DNA of 64,000 bases from an uncultured bacterium (lineage in GTDB: Bacteria > Myxococcota_A > Polyangia > Polyangiales > Houyiibacteriaceae), in assembly GCA_938024995.1 (NCBI GenBank), contig CALJDU010000045.1, forward strand, positions 124,001 to 188,000, given 5' to 3'. Under the pieces are notes generated by a model, which was not told where the DNA came from, did not search any database, and saw only the letters and a list, made by a program, of their open reading frames with translations. This document shows, piece by piece, positions 26,496 through 34,805 of this stretch (its first letter is position 1; every line of letters begins with the position of its first letter). The position numbers and the translations under genes are program-made.

Positions 26496-27041
26496 GTGTC
26501 GGTCTTTCACGCGTTCCAAGCGTTTGTGCTGATCGCGCTGACGCGCGAGGTGGTGCGCGTGACACAGTTCGCGTTCACCGTCGATGAAGACGAGATCGTG
26601 CGGCGGATCCGGCACGGGTGGACCCCCTCAAAGAAGATCGCGCCTTCGTTGGTGCTGGAAATCGTGCGCAGCGATGAGCCGATGGAAGGGATCGCTGACG
26701 CGCTGTTCCGGAATGGGCAGATCCGCCGGACGTTGAGAACCATGACGAGTGTCTCGACGGGTCTTGGGTTGTTGGGCGCGCTCGGATTCATTGGCTGGGC
26801 CCGGTACGGATCGCACCCACTCCGCGCACTCGCGGCCGGGGTCATTGACCGGGAGGCGAACACCGCCGCGATGATCTCGGTAGTCCTGGGTTTTGGCGGA
26901 ACCGTGTTAATGAGCGCGGTCCGACGTCCGCTCTTTCGGCAGCTGAAGGGCCAGCGACGCGCGCTTCTCCGCCTTCGGGAGTATCTCGAGGGAGACATCG
27001 GCCGACTCGAGCGGCTGGTTGGGGAGAGCGACGGTCTGTGA
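26496..27041 (+). CDS. Small polytopic inner-membrane protein
   Basis: A 181-aa protein starting at GTG 26496, 8 bases after the preceding stop. Two strong transmembrane segments (about residues 86-107, SVSTGLGLLGALGFIGWA; and 122-141, AAMISVVLGFGGTVLMSA) follow a charged cytoplasmic stretch, with a weak amphipathic hydrophobic segment at the N-terminus. The C-terminus is basic and helical. The order (N-terminal segment, cytoplasmic loop, paired helices with GLLG) loosely recalls ExbB/TolQ/MotA proton-channel subunits, which power Glt-type machines, but the similarity is weak and I do not assign the family. Confidence 0.6.
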   Translation: MSVFHAFQAFVLIALTREVVRVTQFAFTVDEDEIVRRIRHGWTPSKKIAPSLVLEIVRSDEPMEGIADALFRNGQIRRTLRTMTSVSTGLGLLGALGFIGWARYGSHPLRALAAGVIDREANTAAMISVVLGFGGTVLMSAVRRPLFRQLKGQRRALLRLREYLEGDIGRLERLVGESDGL

Positions 27042-27077
27042 ACAGCGCCACTCTTCGGAGACTGTGCTAGCTTGCCG

Positions 27078-27098
27078 TCGAAAGGTCGGAACTTTCGA
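27078..27098. repeat. Inverted repeat upstream of the FHA/TonB-like gene
   Basis: TCGAAAG and CTTTCGA separated by 7 bases, in the 174-base gap before the FHA/TonB-like gene. It could be an operator or a small hairpin; no promoter boxes are clear beside it. Confidence 0.4.
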
Positions 27099-27187
27099 GA
27101 ACTTCGGATGTCCCACCTTCACCTCTCATTTTTGTGACTGTGGTCCTCCTCAAATCGAGAGCGGGGGCACTCGAGCACAGGCACTTT

Positions 27188-27214
27188 TGGAACTCAGGCA
27201 ACTGGAATTCAGGC
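27188..27214 (+). promoter_or_regulatory. Tandem direct repeat just before the FHA/TonB-like start codon
   Basis: TGGAACTCAGGC (27188-27199) and TGGAATTCAGGC (27203-27214), 15 bases apart and one base before ATG 27216. There is no clear Shine-Dalgarno between, so the repeats occupy the ribosome-loading site and could be a translational operator or protein-binding site. Confidence 0.4.
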
Positions 27215-27215
27215 G

Positions 27216-28694
27216 ATGAGCCAACAACAAAACAAACCGGGCGCGAACCGACCGGGCGCGATGACTCAGGCGATGGCGGCAGTGCAACGCGCACCTGCTG
27301 GCGGTCCCAAGGTCTTGCGGATCGGCGTGATCCAAAACGGAAAGATCGTCGAGACGAAGGTGATCCGGAAGCGGGAGACGGTTCTCGTCGGTCCGTCTGA
27401 GCGGAACCACATCATCGTCAATGCGAAGGGGCTTCCTGCGAAGTTCCAGCTCTTTCAGCTCGTGAACAACGAGTACATCCTCAACTTCACCGAGGAGATG
27501 AGGGGCCGCGTGGGTCTCCCGAGCACCTCTCCTGGCGATTCTCCGGCGAAGAAGCTCGCGGACATCAAGCGCTCTGGTCTCGCTCGAAAGTCGGGCGGGA
27601 GCTACCAGATCAAGCTCGGCGACACGTCCCGCGGCAAGATCGTCATCGGCGATACGCAGCTCCTCTTTAGCTTTGTCCCGCCGCCCCCGATCACTCCGCG
27701 TCCACAGCTTCCGGCCGCGGCGCGTGGCGGTTTCGTGAAGAGCATCGACTGGCTCTTCACCGCTTTCGTTGTCCTCTCCTACATGACCTTCTTCGGTTTC
27801 GTGATCTATCTCGAGAACGCGGACTGGGAGATCGACAACGACATGAACGCCTACCCGGAGCGGCTCGCCGAGCTGTTCTTCGATGAGCCGACGCCACCGG
27901 AAGAGCCGGAAGAGGTTGAGGCGACAGACGAAGAGGGCGAGGAGCCCGAAGAAGAAGAGGCGGAGGCGACGCCCACTCCAACCAAGCGTCCGACCAAGCA
28001 GGCGAGCGGCGGTGACACGGGTCGTTCCGACCCTGCCGCGAGCGCGGAAGCTCGCGCCCGGATCGTCCAGGAAGCAGCTGCCCAAGCGGAAGCCATGCTG
28101 ATCGGTGCCCTCAGTGATGAGGGCGGTGCGCTCGCCGATGTTCTCGCGGGCGGTGCGGTCACGGGCAGCGCGGAAGACGTCATGGCGCAGGCTGGAAGCG
28201 TCGGCGTCGCGGACCGCAGCTCAGGTGCCCTTCGATCGCGATCGGGTGGCGGCTCAGGTCAGCGCGGACGGCTCGGCAGTCTCCAAGGCGGAATGGGCGG
28301 CGGCGGAATGGCTGCGTCCGAAGGCGAGGTGATCGTCGAGCGCCGGATTCGTGGTCGCATCAACCTGGGAATGGGTGGTGGTGACATTGGGGGTTCCGGT
28401 GACTTCGACGCGCGACTCGTTCAGCGTCAGATCCGTGCGCGTCTTCGCGCGATTCAGCGCTGCTATGAGAACGAGCTCCGCCGGAACCCGACCCTAGCTG
28501 GCAAGGTCACCGTCCAGTTCACGATCGTGGAGCGTGGAACCGTCTCTGCAGCACGTGCGAGCGAAAACACAACGGGCAGCCCTGCAGTGGCGAACTGCGT
28601 TGTCCGCACGGTCCGCCGGTTCCGCTTCAACCCGGGTCCCGATGGTGGCAGCGTTCAGTTCCGTTACCCGTTCGTGTTCGCTCCGCAGAACTAG
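27216..28694 (+). CDS. FHA-like / transmembrane / TonB-like protein with AgmX/PglI-type C-terminus (GltG-like)
   Basis: A 492-aa inner-membrane protein. Residues about 33-155 are an FHA-like beta domain (RKRETVLVGPSERNHIIV, FQLVNNEYILNF, GKIVIGDTQLLFSF). One transmembrane helix spans about 180-199, followed by an acidic Pro/Glu/Thr linker, an Ala/Gly-rich segment and a C-terminal ~95-residue AgmX/PglI-type domain (RQIRARLRAIQRCYENELRR ... VANCVVRTVRRFRFNPG) with a conserved Cys pair. This FHA-TM-TonB-like layout is that of GltG in the Myxococcus Glt complex. The domain predicts an inner-membrane protein reaching across the periplasm to outer-membrane or TPR partners, with the FHA part able to read Ser/Thr phosphorylation. 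A strong terminator ends the cluster. Confidence 0.85.
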   Translation: MSQQQNKPGANRPGAMTQAMAAVQRAPAGGPKVLRIGVIQNGKIVETKVIRKRETVLVGPSERNHIIVNAKGLPAKFQLFQLVNNEYILNFTEEMRGRVGLPSTSPGDSPAKKLADIKRSGLARKSGGSYQIKLGDTSRGKIVIGDTQLLFSFVPPPPITPRPQLPAAARGGFVKSIDWLFTAFVVLSYMTFFGFVIYLENADWEIDNDMNAYPERLAELFFDEPTPPEEPEEVEATDEEGEEPEEEEAEATPTPTKRPTKQASGGDTGRSDPAASAEARARIVQEAAAQAEAMLIGALSDEGGALADVLAGGAVTGSAEDVMAQAGSVGVADRSSGALRSRSGGGSGQRGRLGSLQGGMGGGGMAASEGEVIVERRIRGRINLGMGGGDIGGSGDFDARLVQRQIRARLRAIQRCYENELRRNPTLAGKVTVQFTIVERGTVSAARASENTTGSPAVANCVVRTVRRFRFNPGPDGGSVQFRYPFVFAPQN

Positions 28695-28719
28695 CGGTCG
28701 ACACCACACAAAACAAAAG

Positions 28720-28745
28720 CGGCCCGGGTCTCCCGGGCCGTTTTT
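28720..28745 (+). terminator. Rho-independent terminator of the envelope cluster
   Basis: A perfect 9-bp stem CGGCCCGGG/CCCGGGCCG with a TCT loop, followed by TTTTTG. It begins 25 bases after the stop codon. Confidence 0.92.
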
Positions 28746-29030
28746 GTTTGTACGATTCCGACGTCACCCCATCGGCTGCTCGGATGATCTTTGGTGTTCT
28801 TGTGTGCAGACCCGCCATTCTCTTGCTACGTTCTGGGTGTGCCGCGTTGCTGGAAAAATTCAACGAAGCGCACCTTTCGTGAAAGGACTCCACGCCTCTG
28901 GTGAATCTCATGAAGGGTTGGGGCAACAGTCAGGTAGAGGCACAAACTTCAATGTTTTCGCACCCTAACGGGCCGTTGACATGCGTAAGTCGCTGGCTAT
29001 ACTCCGACGACCAAACCCAGGGTTTTTTGC
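28746..29030. other. Intergenic region with one promoter
   Basis: Together with the terminator this leaves about 336 bases without a gene. Apart from the promoter at 28976-29003 I see no coding sequence, structured RNA or repeat in it. Confidence 0.5.
28976..29003 (+). promoter_or_regulatory. Near-consensus sigma-70 promoter
   Basis: TTGACA (28976-28981), a 16-base spacer and TATACT (28998-29003), 27 bases before ATG 29031. It is the best housekeeping-type promoter in the window. Confidence 0.85.
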
Positions 29031-29645
29031 ATGATTAGACGTTTTTCCACTCTTGTGATCGCGTGCGCGCTTGCCGCTGCAGGTGGCTTTGGGTTTGCCG
29101 GACCACAGTTCGCGTCAGTTGACGCGCAGGACGCCGCTCCCGATCCCCAACCCCAACCTTCTCCGGACGGTGAGGTTGAGGTCGATCAGGGCGCAGCGCT
29201 CTCAGGCTCCGATCAACTCACCGAATCAGAGCGCATTCAGCAACGCGGGATGCAGGTGAGCCGTCGTTCCTCTTCCATGCTCAACGAAGCGCGGAACGAG
29301 AGCGACATCATCCGTGCGACCTGTCTCGACGACAAGCTCACGCAGGTGAACGCGAACCTTCGAACGGTCGATGGCCGTCTCGTTTCTCTTCGCGACGCCG
29401 TTGAGGCGGGGGACACCAGCCGCCGAAACCACGAGTACACCGTCATCGTTGTTCTTGGTCAGAAGTTCGTCGTGCTTGAGCAGCAGGCGAACCAGTGCGT
29501 TGGCCAAGACATCTACGAGACCAGCGCGACGCGCGTGACCACCACCATCGACGCGAACACGCCCCTCGATGACGCGATCTACATTGACTTCGTGCCGGCG
29601 ATTCCTGTCCCGGCGATTCCTCCTGCCGCTAGCGCAACCATCTAG
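29031..29645 (+). CDS. Secreted helical protein of unknown function
   Basis: A 204-aa exported protein: signal peptide (FSTLVIACALAAAGGFGFAG), an Asp/Pro/Gln linker and a helical core (QLTESERIQQRGMQVSRRSSSMLNEAR ... QVNANLRTVDGRLVSLRDAV). Two cysteines (ATCLDD and NQCVGQ) may pair. The C-terminus is a Pro/Ala/Ile-rich tail (FVPAIPVPAIPPAA). Not assigned to a family. It is followed 44 bases later by the outer-membrane barrel gene and is probably co-transcribed with it from the strong promoter upstream. Confidence 0.8.
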   Translation: MIRRFSTLVIACALAAAGGFGFAGPQFASVDAQDAAPDPQPQPSPDGEVEVDQGAALSGSDQLTESERIQQRGMQVSRRSSSMLNEARNESDIIRATCLDDKLTQVNANLRTVDGRLVSLRDAVEAGDTSRRNHEYTVIVVLGQKFVVLEQQANQCVGQDIYETSATRVTTTIDANTPLDDAIYIDFVPAIPVPAIPPAASATI

Positions 29646-29689
29646 CTACTACTCGGCGCGCAAAGCACCGAAGCAAACTTAGAGACACA

Positions 29690-31054
29690 ATGACGAAAAG
29701 CTCCATTGCTTGGTCGGTCGCGCTCGCGCTGCTTGTGCCCTCGTTAGCGTCCGCACAGTCGGGACGTGTCGTGGGCGGCAACGGCTGGCTTGAGGATCGC
29801 CAGCGGGCTGAAGGCCCAGGTTTCCGGATTGGTAACCTCGAGCTACATCCCGGGTTCGGCGCCGAAGTTGGCTACGACACCAACGTCTTCCTGGAAGACG
29901 AGTCGCCCCAGGGTGACGGGATCATGCGGCTCACCGCCCATCTCTTGGTCTCCACCCTTGGTGCCCAGCGACGTAACGAAGGCGAGGGCTCTTCCACCAA
30001 TGACAACGTCGGTCGCCGTAAGCTCGCGTTCCGAGGCGGTGCTTCCGCCTCGTACTACCACTACTTCCGAACCCGAGCGCGGAACAACCTTGAAGCGGAC
30101 GCGTCGTTCTCTCTGACGATCAACCCCGACGGGGTCTTTGCCTTCCGCGTCTACAACGAGTTCAACCGCAGCATCCGGCCGTTCACCGAGCCGTCTACCG
30201 GAGGTCGCGCCCCGACCTTCGCGCGGGACCGCAACCTCGCGGGTGCGGAGATTCAGCTTCAGTCCCGCGGACGCATCATCACGGGAAGCCTCGGCTATGA
30301 AGCGAACCTCGACTGGTTCGAGGATGACGTCTTCGACTACGGAAACAGCATCACGCATCGCATTCGACTGACGGTGAACTGGCGCTTCCTTCCGAGCACC
30401 GCGATCATCCACGAAACCCAGGTCAACTTCCAAAACTACATTCGCGAGACCGATGGTCCTGCGACGCTCGTCGGTGACAACCGCACGGTCACGAGCCGCG
30501 TTGGCGTCAACGGTGCCATCGGACGCACCTTCGCGATCACCGCGATGGCCGGCTACACCGCGGGCTTCCAGCAGAACGCGAACCTCGACGAGTACCAGTC
30601 CATCGACGCGCACCTCGAAGGTCGCTGGACGCCGCGTGGCTCCTCTTCGTTTTCGTTTGGATACCGGCGGCGCTTCCGTCCGAGCTTCTTGGGCAGCTTC
30701 GCCAAGCTCGACACCATCTACCTTCGGTTCCGCATGATCGCCGCTGGTTCGTTCCTCATCGGAGCCTCCGGAAGCGTCTCGTTCGACAAGACCGGCTCCG
30801 GCCTGGCGCCCGATGGCGTGACGTTGGCGGGTAACCAGGACGAGCGTAGCGACATCCGACTTCGGCTCAGCCTCTTCGCGGAGTACCGCATCACTGATTG
30901 GCTCGGCATCAACGCGACGCTCGGCTACCTCTCCTCCTTCACGGACTACGAGTGGATCGCAGGGAGCGGCGGCGGCGGCGCCGGCAGCTTGCTCGACCCC
31001 CCGAGCGCCTTCAGCAAGTTCGACGCCTTCCTCGGTGTTCGCGCCTTCTACTGA
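29690..31054 (+). CDS. Outer-membrane beta-barrel protein
   Basis: A 454-aa exported protein: signal peptide (SSIAWSVALALLVPSLASAQ), then a run of alternating hydrophobic/polar strands with aromatic ends (LHPGFGAEVGYDTNVFLE, GSLGYEANLDWF, IRLTVNWRFLP, ALEGRWTPRGSSSFSFGYRRRFRP-type segments) ending in FLGVRAFY, a C-terminal aromatic typical of barrels. It resembles putative beta-barrel porin 2-type proteins. The very next gene encodes a short OPX protein, so this barrel is a candidate partner of the Wzp kind (18-stranded barrels that complete OPX translocons lacking their own membrane helix). It could alternatively be a Glt-type outer-membrane barrel (GltA/B/H), given the neighbouring locus. 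Confidence 0.82.
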   Translation: MTKSSIAWSVALALLVPSLASAQSGRVVGGNGWLEDRQRAEGPGFRIGNLELHPGFGAEVGYDTNVFLEDESPQGDGIMRLTAHLLVSTLGAQRRNEGEGSSTNDNVGRRKLAFRGGASASYYHYFRTRARNNLEADASFSLTINPDGVFAFRVYNEFNRSIRPFTEPSTGGRAPTFARDRNLAGAEIQLQSRGRIITGSLGYEANLDWFEDDVFDYGNSITHRIRLTVNWRFLPSTAIIHETQVNFQNYIRETDGPATLVGDNRTVTSRVGVNGAIGRTFAITAMAGYTAGFQQNANLDEYQSIDAHLEGRWTPRGSSSFSFGYRRRFRPSFLGSFAKLDTIYLRFRMIAAGSFLIGASGSVSFDKTGSGLAPDGVTLAGNQDERSDIRLRLSLFAEYRITDWLGINATLGYLSSFTDYEWIAGSGGGGAGSLLDPPSAFSKFDAFLGVRAFY

Positions 31055-31061
31055 TACGCCG

Positions 31062-31682
31062 ATGACCTCCGCTGTACGACTCTTCGCCGCGCTCCTCCCC
31101 GCGGCCGTGGGATTCCTGTGCGTGGGATCCTTGTGCGTGGGCTGCGGCGGACCGGTCGCTCAGACGACCCCTCCTCCTGCTCCGGTGCTCGACACCTCTC
31201 TTGGGCCTGGGGATGTCTTCGACGTCCGCGTCATGGGCGAGGACGAGCTCTCCAGCACCTTCCGCGTCTCGAACGACGGCGGCGTGGACTTCCCGTTTGT
31301 GGGTGAGCTCGAGGTCGCCGGGCTGGAGCCAGAAGAGGTCGCGGATCTGGTCGCGGTTCGCCTTCGCGAAGGCGAGTTCTTGGTGGACCCGCACGTGAAC
31401 GTCTTCGTTCAGGAGTACCAGTCGAAGCGGGTCTCCGTGGTCGGCGCGGTCAAAAACCCTGGAACGTTCTCCATCGCCCCTGGGCTCACCGTGGTCCACG
31501 CGATTCAGCAAGCAGGTGGTGCCTCCGCGCTCGCCTCCCAGAACGACACTGTGATCACGCGCCGCATCGAAGGTGAGCTGCGACGCTTCCGCGTTCGCGT
31601 TCGCGACATCACTCGCGGGCAGTCCGAAGACTTCCCGCTTCAGGCCGGTGACATCATCTATGTCCCCGAGCGAATCTTCTAG
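31062..31682 (+). CDS. Short polysaccharide export (OPX/Wza-like) lipoprotein
   Basis: A 206-aa periplasmic/outer-membrane-attached protein of the polysaccharide export family. The N-terminal hydrophobic stretch ends in CVGC, a probable lipobox. Residues about 45-125 form the PES domain (LGPGDVFDVRVMGEDELSSTFRVS ... GEFLVDPHVNVFVQEYQSKRV, split), followed by one SLBB domain (SVVGAVKNPGTFSIAPGL ... FPLQAGDIIYVPERIF). It stops right after SLBB: the C-terminal amphipathic helix by which E. coli Wza crosses the outer membrane is absent. That is expected when a separate beta-barrel supplies the pore, as encoded just upstream. The exported polysaccharide is unknown; no glycosyltransferases are in the window. 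Confidence 0.85.
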   Translation: MTSAVRLFAALLPAAVGFLCVGSLCVGCGGPVAQTTPPPAPVLDTSLGPGDVFDVRVMGEDELSSTFRVSNDGGVDFPFVGELEVAGLEPEEVADLVAVRLREGEFLVDPHVNVFVQEYQSKRVSVVGAVKNPGTFSIAPGLTVVHAIQQAGGASALASQNDTVITRRIEGELRRFRVRVRDITRGQSEDFPLQAGDIIYVPERIF

Positions 31683-31770
31683 CGCTCAATCTCGCAGCTC
31701 GATCTCGCAGCTCGATCAGCTCAGAGCTTCTTCCGTTTGAGACAGTGGATGATGCAGCTGTTGTGACTGC

Positions 31771-34731
31771 TCACCAACGCGGGCGGTAACGTTCGCGCGG
31801 CGCGACCACCCGGCGCGTCCGGCCGCGTCGCGAGACCACGAGAACAACCTCAACGCCCACCGGGCCGCGCAACGCACCGCGTGCCTGTGCCACCGCGAAG
31901 ATGGGTTCACCGTCGATCGATTGGATGACGTCGCCGCGCCGAAGGAAGCGACCTGCTCTGGAGGAGCGCGCGGTCGCGAGCACGACGATGTTCTCGCCAT
32001 CGCGTCCCACGCGAACGGCCACCCCGGTCTGCAGGCCTGAGATCCCGCTCCCGCTCGTTGCGTCCGCAGCGTCGTAGCGCTCGGGCAGCCGGATCGTGAT
32101 CCCTTCGGTCCGCTCCGCTTGGCGCACCGAAACCTGCTCCTCAAGCTGTCCGGCGCGAGGGTGGCTCACCACGAGCGACACGTAGCCCGGCGACAATCCC
32201 GTGAGCGTGAAGACGCCCTCGACGTCGGTTCGAACAGACTCCTCGCGTCCCGAGATGCTCACACGCGCGCTGCTGACCGCGCGTCCCAGCGCGTCCCGAA
32301 CCTCACCCGTGATGCTCCCACCAGGCGCGAGCCAGACATTCTCGAGGTCGGCATCGCGGATGCCGCCGCGGTCCTCGCTGAGCTCGACCTCAACCTCCCG
32401 CGGGAGATGGTCCGCGCTGGCGAACTTCGCGACATAGGAGCCGATCGGCACCCGCGATAAGGCGAACCGACCATCAGCGCCGGTGCGGGCGCTCGTGAAC
32501 ACATCGTCTTCGCGGGTCACGAGCTCCACCATCGCCGCTGGGATGGGCTCGCGGGTCCAGTCGTCTAGCACGCGCCCGGACACCGCTCCGCCGGCCTCCA
32601 GCGTGATCTCGAGCTCGTCGCGCGTGCTCGCGACAGGCTCGACGCGCATGAGCGCGTGACCGGGGTGGTCTGCTTCGACGCGGTAGGGAGGCGCTGGGAG
32701 GCCCTCGAAGGAGAACGTCCCATCATCGCCGGTCTTGGTGTTCGCGCGGTGCGGGGTGCCTGCGCTCAAGGTGCGGATCCGAACATGGACATCGGCCAGT
32801 GGATCGCCGCGGGCGTCACGGACCCGCCCGTGCAGCGTCTCCGACGGGTCGCCGAGCACCAGCGAGACGTCGACGTCGGGGCCGGATGCCACCTCGAGTC
32901 GCATCCGCGCCGCGCTTCTCCCTTGGGGCAGGGCGGTGAGGATGACGACGCCGAGCGCGCCGCGAAACGAGAACGTTCCGTCAGGGCCCGCCAGGGTCAT
33001 TCGTGGCGCGTGCTCATCTTGCGCCCGCAGCTCGACGATGATGTCGCCTTGGGGGAAGCCGCGGTCATCGACGACGCGTCCGCGGATCGTCGCTCCGCGC
33101 GGCATGACGAGGCTGAGCTCAAGGGACTCACGCGGACGGAGCGCGTGCGGCTCGCTCAGGACGGGCGCGTTGTCGCGGTGCTGACACAGGACCTGAATCT
33201 CGCCCGGCGCGACCCCGCGGATCTCGAATTTTCCTTCTTCATCCGTCGTGATGCCGAGGACGTGCTCGCCGGACACGGGCAGGAGCGGAACCGAGCCCAT
33301 CGTGACACCAAGCTCGCCGGCGGCGGTGGCGAGCGGGCCGCGCAGCTGTCGCTCAAAGAGGGAGTCGCGGAAGCGCTCTGCGGTGTTCGTGAGACCGATG
33401 CCGGCGAGCCCGAGCACCTCGACCCGGGCGTTGCGAACGGGCCGATCGTACGCGTCGTAGACCGTTCCGGAGACCGTTCCTCCAGGTCGCAGCGTGACCT
33501 CCAGAGGCTCGGAGGGCGCGGCGGTGATCGGGGGCTCGACGACGTAGCCATCCGCGCGGACGTTCACTTGATGACCGCGTCGCCGGAGGCCCTCGACGCG
33601 GAATTGACCCAGCGCGTCGGTCCGGGCGACACGTGGGTGCATCGCGATTCCGTGCTCGGAGACGATGATCTCCGCGCCTTCGATCGGAGATTGGTCGTTC
33701 GCGTCGGTCACGGTTCCGACGAGCACCGCGCCTGGTTCGAGCGTCAGCGTGACGGAGGCGGACCCTCCCGGCTCAAGTCGCAGGCCTTCGCGAGGTCGAG
33801 AGACGGTCGCGCCGCGATGCGCGCGCACTTCATAGATGCCGGTCGGTACGTCATCGAAGCGGAACTCGCCGCGCTCGTCGGTCCGCCGTTCGCGCGGAGG
33901 CCAAACGCCGCTCCCCGCGAGGATGACTTTCGCCCCCGAGGCAGGCTCTCCCGCGCGATCGATCACGCGTCCCGCGATGACCGAGGTCGCCTCGAGCGCG
34001 ACCTGAAGGTGAAAGGGCTCGCCGGGTCGAATGAAGATGTCGCGCAAGACCGGGGGGAGCCCGCCATACACGATCCGAACCGAGTACGTGCCCGCGTGGA
34101 GCGTGTCGAACCCGAACGCGCCGGCGTCGTCGGTCTCGGCGGAGAACGGGACCGGGGCGGCGTCGGGGGCGCGTCGGCGGACGTGGACCGACGCGCCCTC
34201 GATCGCTTCGCCCGTCGCGGAGAGGACGCGGCCGGTCATCTTCGACGCAGGCTGGAGCAGCTCCGCGTTGACGATGAGGTCCGTCTGGACATCGATCATT
34301 CGCGCCCACCGCCGGTGCTCGGCGAGCTCCACGACCAAGAGGTACGTTCCAGGATCCAGATCGCTAAATGAGGCGCGGCCTTCAGGGTCGGTGTTCGCGT
34401 TCACCAGCGCGCCGACGCCGTCTTCGACGTTCGCGGGGAAGAGGCGCGCCTCGGCCGAGGGGGCCGCCGCTTCCCCAGAGGTCACGCGAAGCTCTACCTG
34501 GACCAGCTCCGGGAGCACGGGCCGCTCGACGTCTTCGTTGGGCGAGACCACGTTCGGGGCCGTGAGCGGGACGAGCGGTCCGCCCGCCAGCGTCGCGCAC
34601 GCGAGGATGAGGAGGCCCACCGCGGTTCCGCTGATGCCGGCGCGGTCATCGCGCGCGGTCGTCTCAGGCTCACGTCGCTCGCCGTCGACTTCAACGTCGG
34701 GTTGACGTGGCTCTTTGTCCGGGGCGCTCAC
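31771..34731 (-). CDS. Carboxypeptidase-regulatory-repeat protein with C-terminal PDZ domain
   Basis: A 986-aa envelope protein. A cytoplasmic N-terminus is followed by one transmembrane helix (about residues 36-58, AVGLLILACATLAGGPLVPL). Then come about nine tandem carboxypeptidase-regulatory/transthyretin-like beta-sandwich repeats, each with the pattern GxVxDxxGxPxxxAxVxV ... T(D/G)xxGxFxFxxLxxGxYxVxxxxxG (for example ITGEVRDALGRAVSSARVSI). The C-terminus from about residue 895 is a PDZ domain (AVRVGRDGENIVVLATA...FLRRGDVIQSIDGEPI). The repeats make an extended periplasmic rod; the PDZ domain would bind a C-terminal peptide of a partner. Convergent with the OPX gene and divergent from rluA; monocistronic. 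Confidence 0.87.
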   Translation of the reverse strand: MSAPDKEPRQPDVEVDGERREPETTARDDRAGISGTAVGLLILACATLAGGPLVPLTAPNVVSPNEDVERPVLPELVQVELRVTSGEAAAPSAEARLFPANVEDGVGALVNANTDPEGRASFSDLDPGTYLLVVELAEHRRWARMIDVQTDLIVNAELLQPASKMTGRVLSATGEAIEGASVHVRRRAPDAAPVPFSAETDDAGAFGFDTLHAGTYSVRIVYGGLPPVLRDIFIRPGEPFHLQVALEATSVIAGRVIDRAGEPASGAKVILAGSGVWPPRERRTDERGEFRFDDVPTGIYEVRAHRGATVSRPREGLRLEPGGSASVTLTLEPGAVLVGTVTDANDQSPIEGAEIIVSEHGIAMHPRVARTDALGQFRVEGLRRRGHQVNVRADGYVVEPPITAAPSEPLEVTLRPGGTVSGTVYDAYDRPVRNARVEVLGLAGIGLTNTAERFRDSLFERQLRGPLATAAGELGVTMGSVPLLPVSGEHVLGITTDEEGKFEIRGVAPGEIQVLCQHRDNAPVLSEPHALRPRESLELSLVMPRGATIRGRVVDDRGFPQGDIIVELRAQDEHAPRMTLAGPDGTFSFRGALGVVILTALPQGRSAARMRLEVASGPDVDVSLVLGDPSETLHGRVRDARGDPLADVHVRIRTLSAGTPHRANTKTGDDGTFSFEGLPAPPYRVEADHPGHALMRVEPVASTRDELEITLEAGGAVSGRVLDDWTREPIPAAMVELVTREDDVFTSARTGADGRFALSRVPIGSYVAKFASADHLPREVEVELSEDRGGIRDADLENVWLAPGGSITGEVRDALGRAVSSARVSISGREESVRTDVEGVFTLTGLSPGYVSLVVSHPRAGQLEEQVSVRQAERTEGITIRLPERYDAADATSGSGISGLQTGVAVRVGRDGENIVVLATARSSRAGRFLRRGDVIQSIDGEPIFAVAQARGALRGPVGVEVVLVVSRRGRTRRVVAPRERYRPRW

Positions 34732-34805
34732 TCGGCGGCATCGTAACAGGGGGACCTCAAGGAGGACTTGCGCGAGCGGTCTGAACGCGCTGAATTGGCG
34801 GGCCG

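Noticed and set aside
32656..34371. A 571-codon plus-strand frame
   Set aside because: Antisense shadow of the repeat/PDZ protein, rich in Arg/Asp/Gly with no recognisable fold.
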